A stretch of DNA of 64,000 bases from Deroplatys truncata (GCA_030765065.1 CM060989.1:60526001-60590000); one strand, 5' to 3'. Shown: positions 45,313 through 57,164, counted from the first letter of the stretch. Notes: generated by a model not told the origin, from the letters alone. Numbers and translations: made by a program.

Positions 45313-46015
45313 TTATTTATGATGTCATTTGGAAGGACATTGTAAAATTTTATTCCCATGAAACTAGGCATCTTTTGAAAGAAATGCAGTTGATGACTGG
45401 GGATTGCTAGGTCATCTTTATGTCTAGTATTGTGGTTGTGTCTATCAGAGTTGATTTCTAGAAGGTAGTTGAAATTTCTTAAATGTAGGATAGTTTGATA
45501 GATGTATAGGCTAGGGAGAGTTAGGATTTTTAACTGTGAGAAAGTTTTGCAACAAGACTCATTGTGTTTAAGATTACCAGGATATCTGAGTAAACTTAAT
45601 AAAATACAAAGATTTTATTAAAGTTGGCTACTGTTGTGTTTCCCATAGTTCAATGCCATATAAAGATTTGAACAGGTTAAAGAATAATATATCATTTTGG
45701 CTGTATCTTTGGGTACATATTTTCCAAGTATTTGAGAGCAAATAGGTTTTTACTGATGCTATTATGTAACTTATCGATGGTATTTGTGAATGAGGGTGTT
45801 TTGTCTAGTGTGACTCCTAATAGTTTTACTTTATTTGCTATTTTAACTGGCTTTTTACCAAAGTTTAAGTTTATCTGAAAATTAGTGTTTCCAAATAACA
45901 TTAGTTCACTTTTGCTGGAGTTCACAAACATATTCAAATCTCTAAAATATCGCTGTAATTTATGTGTAGTGTCATTTAAAGTGGTATCCAGCACAGTAAC
46001 ATCTTTATGACATAC
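45313..46015 (-). pseudogene. Jockey-like LINE C-terminal part
   Basis: Minus strand: LDTTLNDTTHKLQRYFRDLN near 45990, LFGNTNFQINLNFGKKPVK, KLLGVTLDKTPSFTN near 45800, then a broken region and ..PSFMGIKFYNVLPNDIINKG at 45370-45312. Its last codons run in frame into the CCHC-group fragment at 44833-45312, giving a fused 163-codon open frame. Confidence 0.72.
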
Positions 46016-46155
46016 AATGATTATGGAATCAAAGTGAAAGTGGTGTCAGTGGAAAACTATGGCTTAAATGTGATAAATACTCTTAAATAAGTGACACTCA
46101 TACTTTACAACTTGTGCAGCAGAGCTATAGATACACATGCTGTAGATAAACATAC

Positions 46156-46324
46156 CTCTATTGAGCAGCCCATGAGTGATGACCGCTCATAGGCCTTGAG
46201 CACAATTTTGTAGAGGTTTGCTGGAGCCTGGTTCAACTCATACATTTCTGTTACACCACCTGTAAAGTCCTCCATTGCCTCACATGTTGTACCTCCCTTG
46301 AGGGCTTCATATGAACCATGCAGC
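46156..46324 (-). CDS. Calpain exon: PC1 to PC2 hinge region
   Basis: 169 nt between TTTACAG and GTATGT, phase 2 to phase 0. It encodes [40 protein letters not shown] and [16 protein letters not shown]. [11 protein letters not shown], [10 protein letters not shown] and SLMGCSI are signature calpain motifs. The 169-nt length equals that of the corresponding vertebrate exon as I recall it. Confidence 0.97.
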
Positions 46325-46699
46325 CTGTAAATATAATTTGGTGCATCTTAGACTGAGAACTATTGATTTTCTTGACATAGATAAGTCTTGTACATTTCAA
46401 AACATTCCTAGATGAGTGAAGAAAAATAGTAGTAGTAGTAACAGTGGTTTGAGTGGTGCAAAACTTTGGCAGTCAATAGCGCCACCCTCTGGCTATTAAT
46501 TTATTCAAGTCAGTATATCAATACAATAAAAACAAATACAAGTTAAGCAACTCACATTACAGAAGCAGCTCTGGTTATATAGATAATCACATTCTGGTAC
46601 AAACCAATACAGTCAGAGCATTCACAGAGAGAAACACCAGGATTACAAAAATAGGAAATCAACAAATGCAAAAATTAAGCAATAGAAATCTCACAGAAT

Positions 46700-47520
46700 A
46701 TGGCAAATAAGAACTAACCCTGAGCAAATGTAAACGCACAATGCAATTCTACACAGTTATAAAAACAATAACACACGAGAAACTTCCTTCCTTAATAATC
46801 CAATTAATTCCAATCACAAACTGTCCATGCAAGGCACCAGCCTCGACACCTAGTTCAGTAACACTTGCCTCCCCGCCACTCCAGCACCAAAATCGCCCAA
46901 GAACATTAATGTATCCATAAACTCCTTCACTACACTCTCCTTCCAAACTCTCAAGAAAACTATTCCCTGTCAACTCGCCCTTTCCTCCACAGATGCGTAC
47001 ACAGAAAGTATAGTCACATTTCGAAATTGGACCTTAAGTCTATTTTACACAATCCTCCATTAACTGAGTCCAACTCTATTAGGCTCTTCTTTATTCCCTT
47101 TGCAATAATAAATCCTATCTTGTATAGTCCAGGCTCAGTTGATCCACAATACAATAATGTGTAATCCTGTTTATCTATTCTTCCTTTTCCACTCCAACTT
47201 CAACTTTTTTCTTGCAACACTACTGTTCAGCTAGCACCTTAAGAGTTATTTGCCACTTCTTTCATTTTTCCAGGTCATAACATAGTTTGAACATTCCAAG
47301 TTGCCAACAACAAACCATCCTTCTTAACAAGGTTTTTACAAGTGGGGTTGAGAGCCCCATGCTTAACCCCCAACCTGGAGGACCAGGTCTCCTTATTTCT
47401 GACCCCAGGAGACAGGGTGGACTGGTTATACCCCCAGACACTGGGTGGCTCAGGTACCTCGGGGTCGCCACTCCCGTACTCATCAAGGTGAGCCCCTGAG
47501 GGCAAAGAAAAATATATACA
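46700..47520 (-). pseudogene. Non-LTR retrotransposon endonuclease (APE-type) fragment
   Basis: Minus strand: KKDGLLLATWNVQTML near 47325-47280 (the TWNVxTL start of APE-type endonucleases), then VVLQE and SWSGKGRIDKQDYTLLYCG near 47190-47140, GFIIAKGIKKSLIELDSVN near 47105-47060, and a degraded LGRFWCWSG near 46900-46870 where the family has GDFNAKIG. It codes for the nuclease that nicks target DNA. Frames are broken. It could belong to the MRFLR-family LINE. Confidence 0.72.
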
Positions 47521-47526
47521 CACAAT

Positions 47527-48339
47527 AAGGGAAGTATTGCATTCCACCCAAAAATTCATTGTTGAGATTTCACAGGAAATATATGTTTTGAGGCCTTCTG
47601 AATCCAAGAAAGAAAGAAAAAAAATTTAGAAAAAGATCTGTGAGAGAGCGAAAACAGCATAACTCAAAAACAAAAAATCAGATAAATTGGTATTTAGTTT
47701 CAGTACCTTACAAAGATACAACATGAAGATTTTCAAGAAAATCATTTCACTCCAAACTACCCTTTACATGAAAATATTTTCAAAATGTTTTATTTTCTCA
47801 AAAATGGCTAACAATTTTGAATCAAATACCATATATTAAACATATTTACATGACAAAGCATATATCTTGAATAACCTGTGAAGCTCTCTTCATTTGGAAG
47901 GAATATTATGTAATCTGATATAACTGGTAAACATTAAGCAATAGATGAAAACGTTCTACACAAAAAATGTAGATCTCTTTAAAACACAAAATTTATTTCA
48001 ATTTTTTTTTTGTAGCATGAGCCATTTCTGAGATATCTGTTACTAATGGTTCAAATTGCAATATTTAGGCATTCTTTTAAAGTTCTGTTTATTTTTAGCC
48101 GTTTCTTGCGATGTCATGGAAAGAGTTTGGAATTTTAAGGCCAGCGTATAGCGTCCAGTTCTAAAACATTTCACTTTCACTGTTCCCTTTGTAGCTATAA
48201 GAAAATGTGTAATGCAGCTATTTCCAGAAAGGTTTTATATGAATTAAAATGAAATAGGAAAATAAACTTTTGTAAGAATAATTTGTATATCCACTAATAA
48301 GTGATAGAGGATAGAGTCATGTGAATGTAGCACATCAGA
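47527..48339 (-). mobile_element. HINE-like repeat, diverged subfamily H2 copy 2
   Basis: It lacks the hairpin, starting instead at GGGAAGTATTGCATTCCACC. It retains the successive conserved blocks of family H and the CACATCAGA end at 48331-48339. The GT tract is replaced by a GAAAGAAAGAAAA stretch near 47606. Its sister is at 27579-28155. Confidence 0.75.
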
Positions 48340-48489
48340 TATTTTATAATGGCAAATGCAGCTTGTGCTAACTCTTGTGTTGGGGTTGATGACTGGTTGT
48401 CAGATAGGATGGCAATGATCCAGTAAGCTACCAAAGTTACGTGTTTGCATTATGTAATTTCAATACATGCTCAAAGCACGATTAAAAAA

Positions 48490-49402
48490 CACAGGGTACC
48501 AACTAAGGGGAAGATAATGGAAAGAGCTTTGAAATTTTGGTTCAGAAGTTTAAATCTAGGAAAAAGTAATGTGTTAAGACAATGTATTGAATACCAAGAG
48601 AAGAGCTTAATGAATGATGGATGGGTAAGTAAATTACGGAATATTTTGGAGAAAAATGGGTTAGGAGATATATGGAGAAGGAGAGAAAATAACGTAAAAC
48701 ATTTTTGGAAAAAGGCAAGGAAAAGACTGGAAGATATAGAAATACAAATCATGTTCAGTGAGATTGCCGAAAAGAGCTCATTAGTTTATTATAGGCCAAT
48801 GAAAAATACATGGGGTAGGGAAAAATATATAGACATAGTAAATAAAGAAGAGAGAGAATCTATTGCATGGTTAAGAACCGGAGCATGGAGACTAAAAGGG
48901 CTAAGACAGGGTATTCCTCAGAACCAATGTCTGATATGTGGTGGTAATGAAGACATTGAACACATAGTATTTAAGTGCCAAGAACAGAAAATTGGAGAAA
49001 AGAATTTTTTAATAAGAAGTGGTTGAAGGGGGATAGAAATACACTTATAATTGAAATGATATGCAAGGACGCTAGAAGCATTGGACAGTTTTTGTGTAAA
49101 GTAAAAAATAAATGGCTTTGGACAGTGGAAAGAGAAAAGTAAGAGGTAGTGCATCTTACTTTGAATGGAAAACTATAGTGAATGTGTGATGGTTAAGTAA
49201 TCAATAAATGGAAAGTGAAAAAAAAAAGTGGAAATGGAACATGAAAAAAAAAAAAAAACTGAAAAAAAAGAGCAAGATAATTTAGTGACAAGAGATTATA
49301 AAATGTAAATAAACTGTAGTGATTGTCTACTGAATAAGTGACCAGGGTCAAAATGCAGTAGACAATCAAATTTGTAAAACTCTTAGCACAATAAATACTA
49401 TG
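48490..49402 (+). pseudogene. Non-LTR retrotransposon, CCHC group, copy 4
   Basis: A 5'-truncated insertion in calpain intron 3, antisense to the gene. An open frame of 193 codons (48445-49026) reads KGKIMERALKFWFRSLNLGK, then NTWGREKYIDIVNKEERE and the knuckle CLICGGNEDIEHIVFKCQ. It shifts frame at the end (KCQEQKIGEKN). The 3' UTR repeats run to AATAAATACT near 49390. The relatively long open frame suggests a younger insertion. Confidence 0.85.
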
Positions 49403-50719
49403 CCAAGTTATGGGCATAAAATATTCAGTAAATTGTAGCATTGCACTATTCACATTGTTGTTAATATAGTTCCAAACTTCTGAAATATTGGTGATTAAAA
49501 ATTAGAGCTTACTAACCCTTTAACTGTAATTCAAGCTTTTTTATTCTGTTTATTTAACACTGTATGCCTACATGCGTGCGTGCGTGCGTACATTTTTGTG
49601 TTTTTTTTGTTTTTGTTTTTTTTGTTTGTTTAGTATGCTTTGGAGCAGAAAAATTGGCCCATATAGGGATGAGGGGATTTAAGTTCTGACTGATACATAC
49701 AAGTCTGCCCTCTCCAAGCATCACATTCTAGCCACTTGATTTACAAGTTGTTTATGTCTTCCAAAAGACCAATTTACAAATGAGTTGTCTATGTTATTGC
49801 TAGTTGAGTATCATCAAGTAAATTATTATCATAATAATATATAAATACAAATGATGATAATCATCTATTTATTTAAGGGCACTGGAATATCATTAGGAAG
49901 CTAGGATGCTAACAATGACACTGCTGTAAATTCTGGTTACACAATAACTACCAACTCAATGATAACCAAATTTGGGATGCTTATACTTTCAGTGGTTCTG
50001 AAAATGATGATGATGATGATGATGATTATTATGATTATAAGAAGAACAACTTAACTCTTAAAATTGTGCAAAAGTGATATAAGGGACATCCTGCTTCAAC
50101 TCAAGCATCAACTCAACTCAAAATGTTGCAACTCATACTTCAGATGGCTTTCCTCCTAGAGTTTTATTTCTATGATCACCATTTTTTTCTTTAAATCACA
50201 TAAAAGATAATTTTATGCTGTGAACAAAATATTTTTCCAATATCTTTAACCTACCAAGAACAAAAAATAATTCAGTTTGTGTAACATCAAAAGAACAATG
50301 CTCTTTTCATAAATAGCTTTTTATTCTCACATTTATTTAAAAATCTGAAGAAGAAAAAGTTAGTTTAGCATAGATCCAGTTTCAGAAATATCCAGTAAAA
50401 ATTTTGTATACATATCTTTAATAGTTTTTGAAAAAGGTGCACCTGAAGAAGGAAAAAACCAAATTGCGAAGAAAAAAACAATACACTTGTGTGGTTATGC
50501 ACCGCAATGTTTAAATTGGCAGATTTAAAGGTCAGTAAGCCCAATAATACAAAATTTTTAAGCTGAAGATTTCTACATTTTATCACATAGAAAATGAAAA
50601 ATAAATTTTTTTAAGCATCTTGACCTTCCAGTGCCCTTAACACTGTCTGTTAGGGCCACCTCAGAGTCATTAGGCAATAATGACGACAATGGGTACTGGG
50701 ATACAGTATTTTTTTGTTT
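49403..50719. other. Calpain intron sequence, simple repeats only
   Basis: It contains (GCGT)n at 49572-49589, T-rich runs near 49600-49630 and (GAT)n at 50004-50026. No gene or transposon protein was recognised. Confidence 0.4.
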
Positions 50720-51010
50720 CCAGCTCTCATACTGAGAGCTTGGGGTTTGATTCTCGACTCTGAGATGGCAATTTTAAGTTAGCTCTATCCACACCTTCAC
50801 CTCTAACTTGCTCATGTGAAGTATCCCCAAGGCCCAACGAAGTCCATGGTAAAAGCTATAAGTCCTCTCATTCCACTGCCATCCTCTTCACCTACCATTG
50901 GAAGTGCCCACTGGGTGCCTCCACCTCAGAAATGGGTACAGTCATCACTTGGTGCAATGAGGTATACACCAAAGGTCATAGGCATAAGGGGAGCATTAGA
51001 AATGACAATG
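50720..51010 (+). mobile_element. tRNA-derived SINE, family C copy 2
   Basis: A box B-like GGTTTGATTCTCG near 50745, then ATTTTAAGTTAGCTCTATCC and CCAAGGCCCAACGAAGTCCA. This is the same body as the minus-strand copy at 3345-3695. Confidence 0.7.
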
Positions 51011-51502
51011 ATGATAATATATCTAAATGCTTATTTACCAAAGTAACTGTGGAATTGACAAATACATCAAAATAGTAACCTCTTGTTGGCAATAATTTTA
51101 CGCAAATTTAAATTATTTTAGACTTTGATTCCATGCTTACTTCTTGTAAAGTGAGCTTGGAATCAAATTGACAAATATTACAGCTGTTGTGTATTTCAGC
51201 ATTTCAGTTAACTCATTTCTCACCCATCACTCCCTCTGCAAAGTTGAATCACTAATCATGTTACATTGGGATAGTGCTCTACTTGTTTAGATGAATCAGG
51301 GGAGAGTTTATTGCAAGCTTTTTCTGACCCTGCCTTCATTTCACACAATGGTGAAATTGGTTCATCTTTGTTTCTTGAGATTTATTTTAACCCAGTCATA
51401 GAGAGCCATGATAAGGGCTGGGTGGAAACTAGCATTGGTTAGATAAATTTAGAAATCTTATGGGGGCTACACTACTGAAATCTAATGGAATGGGCCACTT
51501 TT

Positions 51503-52394
51503 TACTTTCTCTACTACGTATAGTAAGTAGGGGAAGTATTGCATTGCACCCAAAAATTCGATACCGAGATTTCACCGGAAATATATGTTTTGAGACCTCC
51601 TGAATCCAAAAAAAGCATTTTTGGAAACATGTCCGTGTGTGTGTGTGTCTGTGTCTGTGTGTGTGTGTGTGTCTGTGTGTCTGTGTGTGTGTGTGTGTCT
51701 GTGAACAGCATAACTCAAAAACAAACAGTCGGATAAACACCAAACTTGGTATTTAGGTTCAGTATCTTCCAGAGATGCGACACGAAGGTTTTCAAGAAAA
51801 TCCCCCCACCCCAGACTACCCTTTACATGGAACATTTTTCGAAAATTTTAATTTTCTCAAAAATGGCTCTAACGATTTTGATTAAAATATCATATGTTTA
51901 AGATAATGTCATGAGAAATGAAATGTATATCTCGAATTTTCTGGGAATGTCCCCAAAAGTATTCTTCATTGTGAACGACTTTTGCATAACTGGTAAACCA
52001 TAAGAGATAGACAAAATTTTACTACACAAAAAATGTAGATCGCGTTAAAATACACAACTTATGTCATATACATTTCTTTTGTTGAGTGAACCGTTTTCGA
52101 GATATTGCTTGTTATTCCCTTAAATTTTCCAATACTTATACTTTTTCTCAAATTCGTTATTCATTTTTTTATGTCCTGGACTTGCAAAGAGAATGGAATG
52201 CGCCACATAGCAACCAGCGTTAAAATATTTGACCATCGCTTAAAAGCTACCATATTCCCCTTGCATCTACAAGAAAATTAGCAATAAGATTGACATCTCG
52301 ATATCTCGATTAACATGAAGCATATGGAGAATAAGCGTTTGTAAAAATAGATTGTACAAGAGTAGAGAAAGTCATGTGAGTGTAACACATCAGA
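51503..52394 (-). mobile_element. HINE-like repeat, family H copy 4 (best preserved)
   Basis: Reference copy, 892 bp. At left is a 36-base imperfect hairpin (51503-51538; arms TACTTTCTCTACT and AGTAGGGGAAGTA, 11 of 13 pairs). There follows a GT/CTGTGTGT microsatellite (51631-51702). Near the right end AGTAGAGAAAGT (52361-52372) is the exact reverse complement of ACTTTCTCTACT in the hairpin. The element ends ACACATCAGA, followed by T7. The left flank is also T-rich. No TA or longer target duplication is evident. No protein. Confidence 0.88.
51631..51702. repeat. Compound (GT)n/(CTGTGT)n microsatellite within family H
   Basis: GTGTGT runs interrupted by CTGTGT. The length varies strongly among family H copies, from almost none at 6825 to over 60 bases here and in the ACGC form at 60967-61028. 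Confidence 0.95.
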
Positions 52395-53676
52395 TTTTTT
52401 TCTTTGAAGTGTATACATGAGACAAGTGTATACCAAAACAAATGATTTCAGTTACATAGTAAATTTCCTGCAACACCTGCTTGAGTAAATTGTTGATATT
52501 TGGTCTCAAATGCATAGTTTGCTTCCTGTGTTATTTATTTCATTTTTGTTGATTTAGATGAAAAGTGTGACACACTTGGACTGTTCTTGGTTACAGTATA
52601 CACAATCAGTGCATTGCGAGACAGATGGCTTAGTTACTTTATTTCTCTGTATATTTTATTTTTCTATTTCGGTAACAGTAATGAAATAGCCAATGTGATA
52701 TTTCCCTTAAAACTGAGAGAAACCTAAAATTTGCTGGTACATACTCCCCCAAATTTTTCTGAAAGCTTCCCAAAATGGCTGTCTTATATGCATTATTTTA
52801 TCTGTTATGATACCGGTACACAATAAAAGCTTAATCCAACAACTGGAAAATTAAAATAAAAAAAAAATCTTAATTTTTACACAAAAAGACCACAAACAAA
52901 AATATTTGGCAGGTGTTGTATTTTATTACTTGGTATTTCAATGTGTCCTATTGTATCTATCTAAATAGATCAATGAGTGTAATAATGCTATATGTTCTGA
53001 AAACTACATAGGTACCTACCTGTAACATTATAGTTCCTTTTACACATTCCAAAAATTATGATTTAATGTGCCACATTATACCATACAGTATGAATTTTAC
53101 TTAAGATTACTTTTTCTTGGGGTATATAGCACATTTAGATTAACAAACTTAAAGATACAAACTGAATTAACAATTACAGTACTTGATTAAAAAGTACTTA
53201 CAATTAAAAATTGTAATAAAAGTGTTTATATTACCTGCATTAATTTACTTCAATATTTTTGTATTCTCCAAGATTTTTTATTCTCCCCCCCCCCAAAAAA
53301 AATGTTTTCCTGATGACATAATTTGCACCATGATTCCCCCCTATGGATGGTCCTGGATACATGTATTCAAACCCATGACCTCCCAGATGTCAAGTCACAG
53401 ATGTTAATGAACCATGTTGTTCAGTAAACCAGCCTCTGTACTCCTTGGTTCATATTACTACAGACAAGTGCTTTCTTAAAAGTGCACATGAATTTTATGT
53501 TTTTGCCTTTACTTCCATTCATGAAGAGAATGTATAGTCAGACTTGCACCCTGTTCTAATGCACTAAAACCTCTAATGGTGCCTTTAGGACAACATGTTC
53601 AATGTGTTCTCTTGCCCTTATAGCAAGTTTTAATTTCCAGAATGCTATTCATATAGAAGAGAAGAAATTCCCTTAC
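52395..53676. other. Calpain intron sequence, nothing firm
   Basis: AT-rich. A weak tRNA-like box B complement (ATTCAAACCCATGACC) at 53364 could be an SINE head fragment. No coding sequence. Confidence 0.4.
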
Positions 53677-53811
53677 TTGGCATATGCTTTTTCCAAAAGA
53701 GCACTCCAGAACTCGTTGTGGGCCGAAGAATGAAGGAACACCAGTTTGCCATAGTACGTGGGAAGTCTGTCATCTATCACAACGTCAACCCAACGCCCAT
53801 ACTGCCAAAAT
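53677..53811 (-). CDS. Calpain exon: protease core PC1
   Basis: 135 nt between GATTGCAG and GTAAGG, phase 2 to phase 2. It encodes [40 protein letters not shown] and KAYA. [17 protein letters not shown] and [14 protein letters not shown] are hallmark PC1 motifs. The DDRLPT stretch is part of the substrate-binding and calcium-responsive face in related calpains. Confidence 0.97.
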
Positions 53812-54774
53812 CTGCAATCACGAGAAAGCACATAAGAGAATACAACTTCAGAGCTACTGATTGCCAGATATATTCTAACACTACAGCATTTATAAATTTG
53901 AATTAAATTTATCATAATGTTTTGGTAGTAGCACAAGGACATTAAGAAAAAACTGGGTGCATTCCACATGAAGGAAAATGTCTAATTTGTGACTGTTCTC
54001 TTCAGTTCTGGATGCGGGTTGCAGGAGATTTGCAGAGACATGCTGTTACAAAAAACTATAACAATTCAAATAGAAATGCTTCTTTATAACAAATATTTAT
54101 TTCAGACCTCTATAACGTATGGATTTTTACCACTTGTTTATTGGATGACCATTACCCAAACTGGGGCATCAGACAAGCACCAGAAACCATGGATTTAAGG
54201 AAGGTGTAATCCTGGCCTGTACAGTTAAGCTGTTTATTTTATATTGACAATTATTAACAGTTTTGCATTCATTTTACCAAACACTATAGTTACTAATTTA
54301 ACTTTTTATACATAATACTGAAAAAAAATCCATATCATAATGCTCTTTTTCAGAAAAAAAGTACTGCTTATTATCTTTTTCACTTAGCAAACCTATACTG
54401 TTTATCTTTAAAGCAATTACACATACTAAATAATTATTATAAGTAAGAATCAAATACATAAACATCAACACACTAATCTTAAGCAACTTCACTGCTGTTC
54501 AAGGAAAACCATGTTTCATTCACATTTCTGTGGTGCTTCAAAACCAGTGCAAATTAGCCTTAAAGGATGTTTAAAAAATGATGGTCCAAAATGTAGGGGT
54601 GAGAAATACAAAGGAAGAGAAGCAAAAAAAAGTTCCAGTAAACACAGGTGGAAATTAACCAGTTAGCCATTTTAACACTGGTTGTGGCCCTTTGAACTAC
54701 TAATTACTAATTCCAACAAAAGCAGTGATAATTTTTTTTAATTTATGAATCACAAGATAATCACTGCAATCGTC
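53812..54774. other. Calpain intron sequence, no feature
   Basis: AT-rich, without recognisable coding sequence or repeat. Confidence 0.4.
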
Positions 54775-55040
54775 GCCCTCCATGCTAGCCTCTAGTTCCC
54801 GAGGTCATGGGTTCAAATCCGGCAGAGGGCAATGGATTTTTTCGGGTGTAAAAATCCTAGCATGGCTTCCTTCAGAAGGGAAGTAAAGCCGGTGGTCCCG
54901 TGTCGTAGATTTACGGCACGTAAAAGAACCTCAAGCCTGATAAAGAGGCCTCTTAGCAAAGTCTTTCACACCCAATATAGATTGGGACGATAAGAACCAC
55001 AGCAGTTAAAGAGCGTCCCTAAATAAATAAATAAAAAAAA
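54775..55040 (+). mobile_element. tRNA-derived SINE, family B copy 4 (best preserved)
   Basis: Head CATGCTAGCCTCTAGTTCCC and box B GGGTTCAAATCCGGC at 54810, body GGCTTCCTTCAGAAGGGAAG, AAGAACCTCAAGCCTGATAA, and tail AAATAAATAAATAAA at 55020-55034. The AAAT-repeat tail indicates mobilisation by a LINE partner. Confidence 0.85.
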
Positions 55041-55132
55041 TCACTGCATTCAAATGCAAACAGGAACAATTGCACAGTGCCAGTAAATATTAGTCTACAA
55101 ATCCTTCAATTGACATGTTCATATATGGAAAA

Positions 55133-55400
55133 ATAGAATCATATGACTGAAAAATTCAATGCAATTGCCAGGATTTGAACCATGGATCTCCTTGTGGTTT
55201 ACCACGAAAAATGCGAATCAATTGGAGAATTTAATGATATATCAACATTTTGCCGTGGTAGCTCAATGATTAGGGCAACTGAATGGGAACCAGGAGATCT
55301 GTGGATCAAATCCCGGTGATAACATTGAATTTTTCAGTTGTGCGATTCTACCTTTCCAACCTTGTCCAACACTTGGCTTGTATGAAAGAACAATTAATTC
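55133..55400. mobile_element. tRNA-derived SINE, family A, inverted joint plus full unit
   Basis: A short minus-strand piece (55133-55192; body plus box B complement GGATTTGAACCATGG) is joined at ATCTCC to a plus-strand unit. The unit shows TGTGGTTTACCACGAAAAAT, GTGGTAGCTCAATGATTAG (box A) near 55255 and GGATCAAATCCCGG (box B) near 55303. Confidence 0.8.
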
Positions 55401-55564
55401 CATATTCATATATACTGTACTGTACCTTGATCATCCACAAATTTCACTGCTTTTCAAGGAAAACTGTGCTTCAATCACATTTCTGTGGTGTTTCAAAACT
55501 GAACTAAAATAAGCATACCCCAAAAGCTTCAATAACCAGTGGTCTGCAAATTAACCATTAACGA

Positions 55565-55858
55565 AAAATTAAAATTGAGATATATTTATGGATGCTCTAT
55601 AATTACTATGATTCTTAGCATCCCATTCTATATTGGGTGTGAAAGACTGGAAATTTTGTTCAGAGGCCTCTTTATCAGGTTTGAGGTTCTTTAACGTGAC
55701 GTAAATCTATGACATGGTACCACCAGCTTTACTTCCCTTCCAAAGGAAACCATACTAAGGATTTTTACGCCTGAAAAAAACCCATTGCCCTCCGCCAGAT
55801 TTGAACCCATGACCTTAGGAATCACAGGCTAGCATGGTACCCCTAGACCACAGAGAAT
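55565..55858 (-). mobile_element. tRNA-derived SINE, family B copy 5
   Basis: Minus strand, with the same body as 54775-55040 (CTTTATCAGGTTTGAGGTTC complement) and a head TCTGTGGTCTAGGGGTACC near 55855-55836 that contains a box A-like sequence. Confidence 0.82.
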
Positions 55859-56109
55859 GACTAACCATTGTTGAGATAATGCACATTTTTTAAGAGCAAG
55901 CATGCAGACATCATTAGAGCAGTATGTGTCCATGCTTTGATCCCCAACCTTTACAGTTGAGATACCACCCTTGTAAAGTGGTGGATCTCCAACAGTTAAT
56001 TTGCATCCCAATGTTCATTGGAGCTGGGTGGTTATTTGTTTGCCTCATGATTGATAAATTATTTAAAGTTGCCACTGCCTTTATTGGAATTAATACTTGA
56101 TATTTAGTG

Positions 56110-56425
56110 CTTCTTGTCCTCTGTTGTGGCGCTATGAACTAGAGTGTGGAGCTCTGGTTCCCAGCTACAGAATGTGCCCGAGTTCAATCCCACACATGGT
56201 GGGCAGATTTTAAGTCTTGGATATAGGATCAGTGCCAACTCAGCATCGTCATCCCTGGGGGATCCTCGATACTGGCCACATCCCTTTCCTGTATCGTTTG
56301 GATGATCGCACACCTCTGCAGTACCTAAGTGGGTGCGAGGCCAACAGTCGGGTTGGCAGGCCTAGGCCCTTCACAGGCTCTAGTGCCACAGGATTTATTT
56401 ATTCAGTGGGTCCTAACAAGGGAAA
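56110..56425 (+). mobile_element. tRNA-derived SINE, family D copy 1
   Basis: Head GGCGCTATGAACTAGAGTGT (box A-like) and GAGTTCAATCCCACAC (box B-like) near 56171, body with GGATGATCGCACACCTCTGC, ending GTGCCACAGGATTTATTTAT. The second copy is at 57165-57530. Confidence 0.7.
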
Positions 56426-56838
56426 AAGTGGTATGATATAACTGGTTAATTTCCAGACACATTTACTGGAACATGTCTGCCTCTCTTTGTTTTTACTTCT
56501 CATCCCTACATTTTGGATCATCACTTTTTGAAACATTTGTATTTGCCTTAAAGTAACTATTCATTCACACTGATATATCATAAGAAAACCTGAAGATTAT
56601 AAAATGTGCAACAATATGGAAAGCTATGACAATGAAGCAAAAAACAAAATCAGAGGATGGTATTTTAAAGGTTTTTTTATGCTCCATTAAATTTTCATTT
56701 GGAAGGCAGTAGAAGATCAACAATTTATTAAGAAATTTGTTGGATATTACCTTATGCAGTTTGCTATTCAAAAAAACATTGTTAATGATTGCAATAATAT
56801 GGAATTTGCTGTTAATGAACACTGAGTGGTATAAATAC

Positions 56839-56956
56839 CTGAAATGAAAAATGCCTGCATAATTCTCAATAAAACTCTGATCATCAGGCACAATTTGGTG
56901 AAACAGCTGAGTGTTTAATGTCAAGTTTGCTACTGCTGCCAACAGCCAACAGTCTC
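56839..56956 (-). CDS. Calpain exon: catalytic cysteine (PC1)
   Basis: 118 nt between TGTTGCAG and GTATTT, phase 1 to phase 2. It encodes [39 protein letters not shown] and part of Arg. GDCWLLAA holds the nucleophilic Cys that attacks the peptide bond. YAGIFHFR leads into the next exon's FWQYG. Confidence 0.97.
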
Positions 56957-57164
56957 CTGCAACAAAAGATTTTTGCATTCAGACATAAAATCATACCAGC
57001 CAGAAAATTACCAGAAACTTAATGGTATTTTACAATGGGATATAAATCTATGTATATAGACTTAGTTGAAGGTTGCTGCATCACCTGAATATCTTTTAAA
57101 ATATAAATTTTATTTGCTTGAAAATTAGTTTGTGGAATTAACTGCAGTGCAAATTTTGAGATTT

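Noticed and set aside
51514-51736. Cys-Val and Thr-His repeat proteins over the microsatellite
   Set aside because: Translation of GT/CA simple repeats; no flanking coding sequence.
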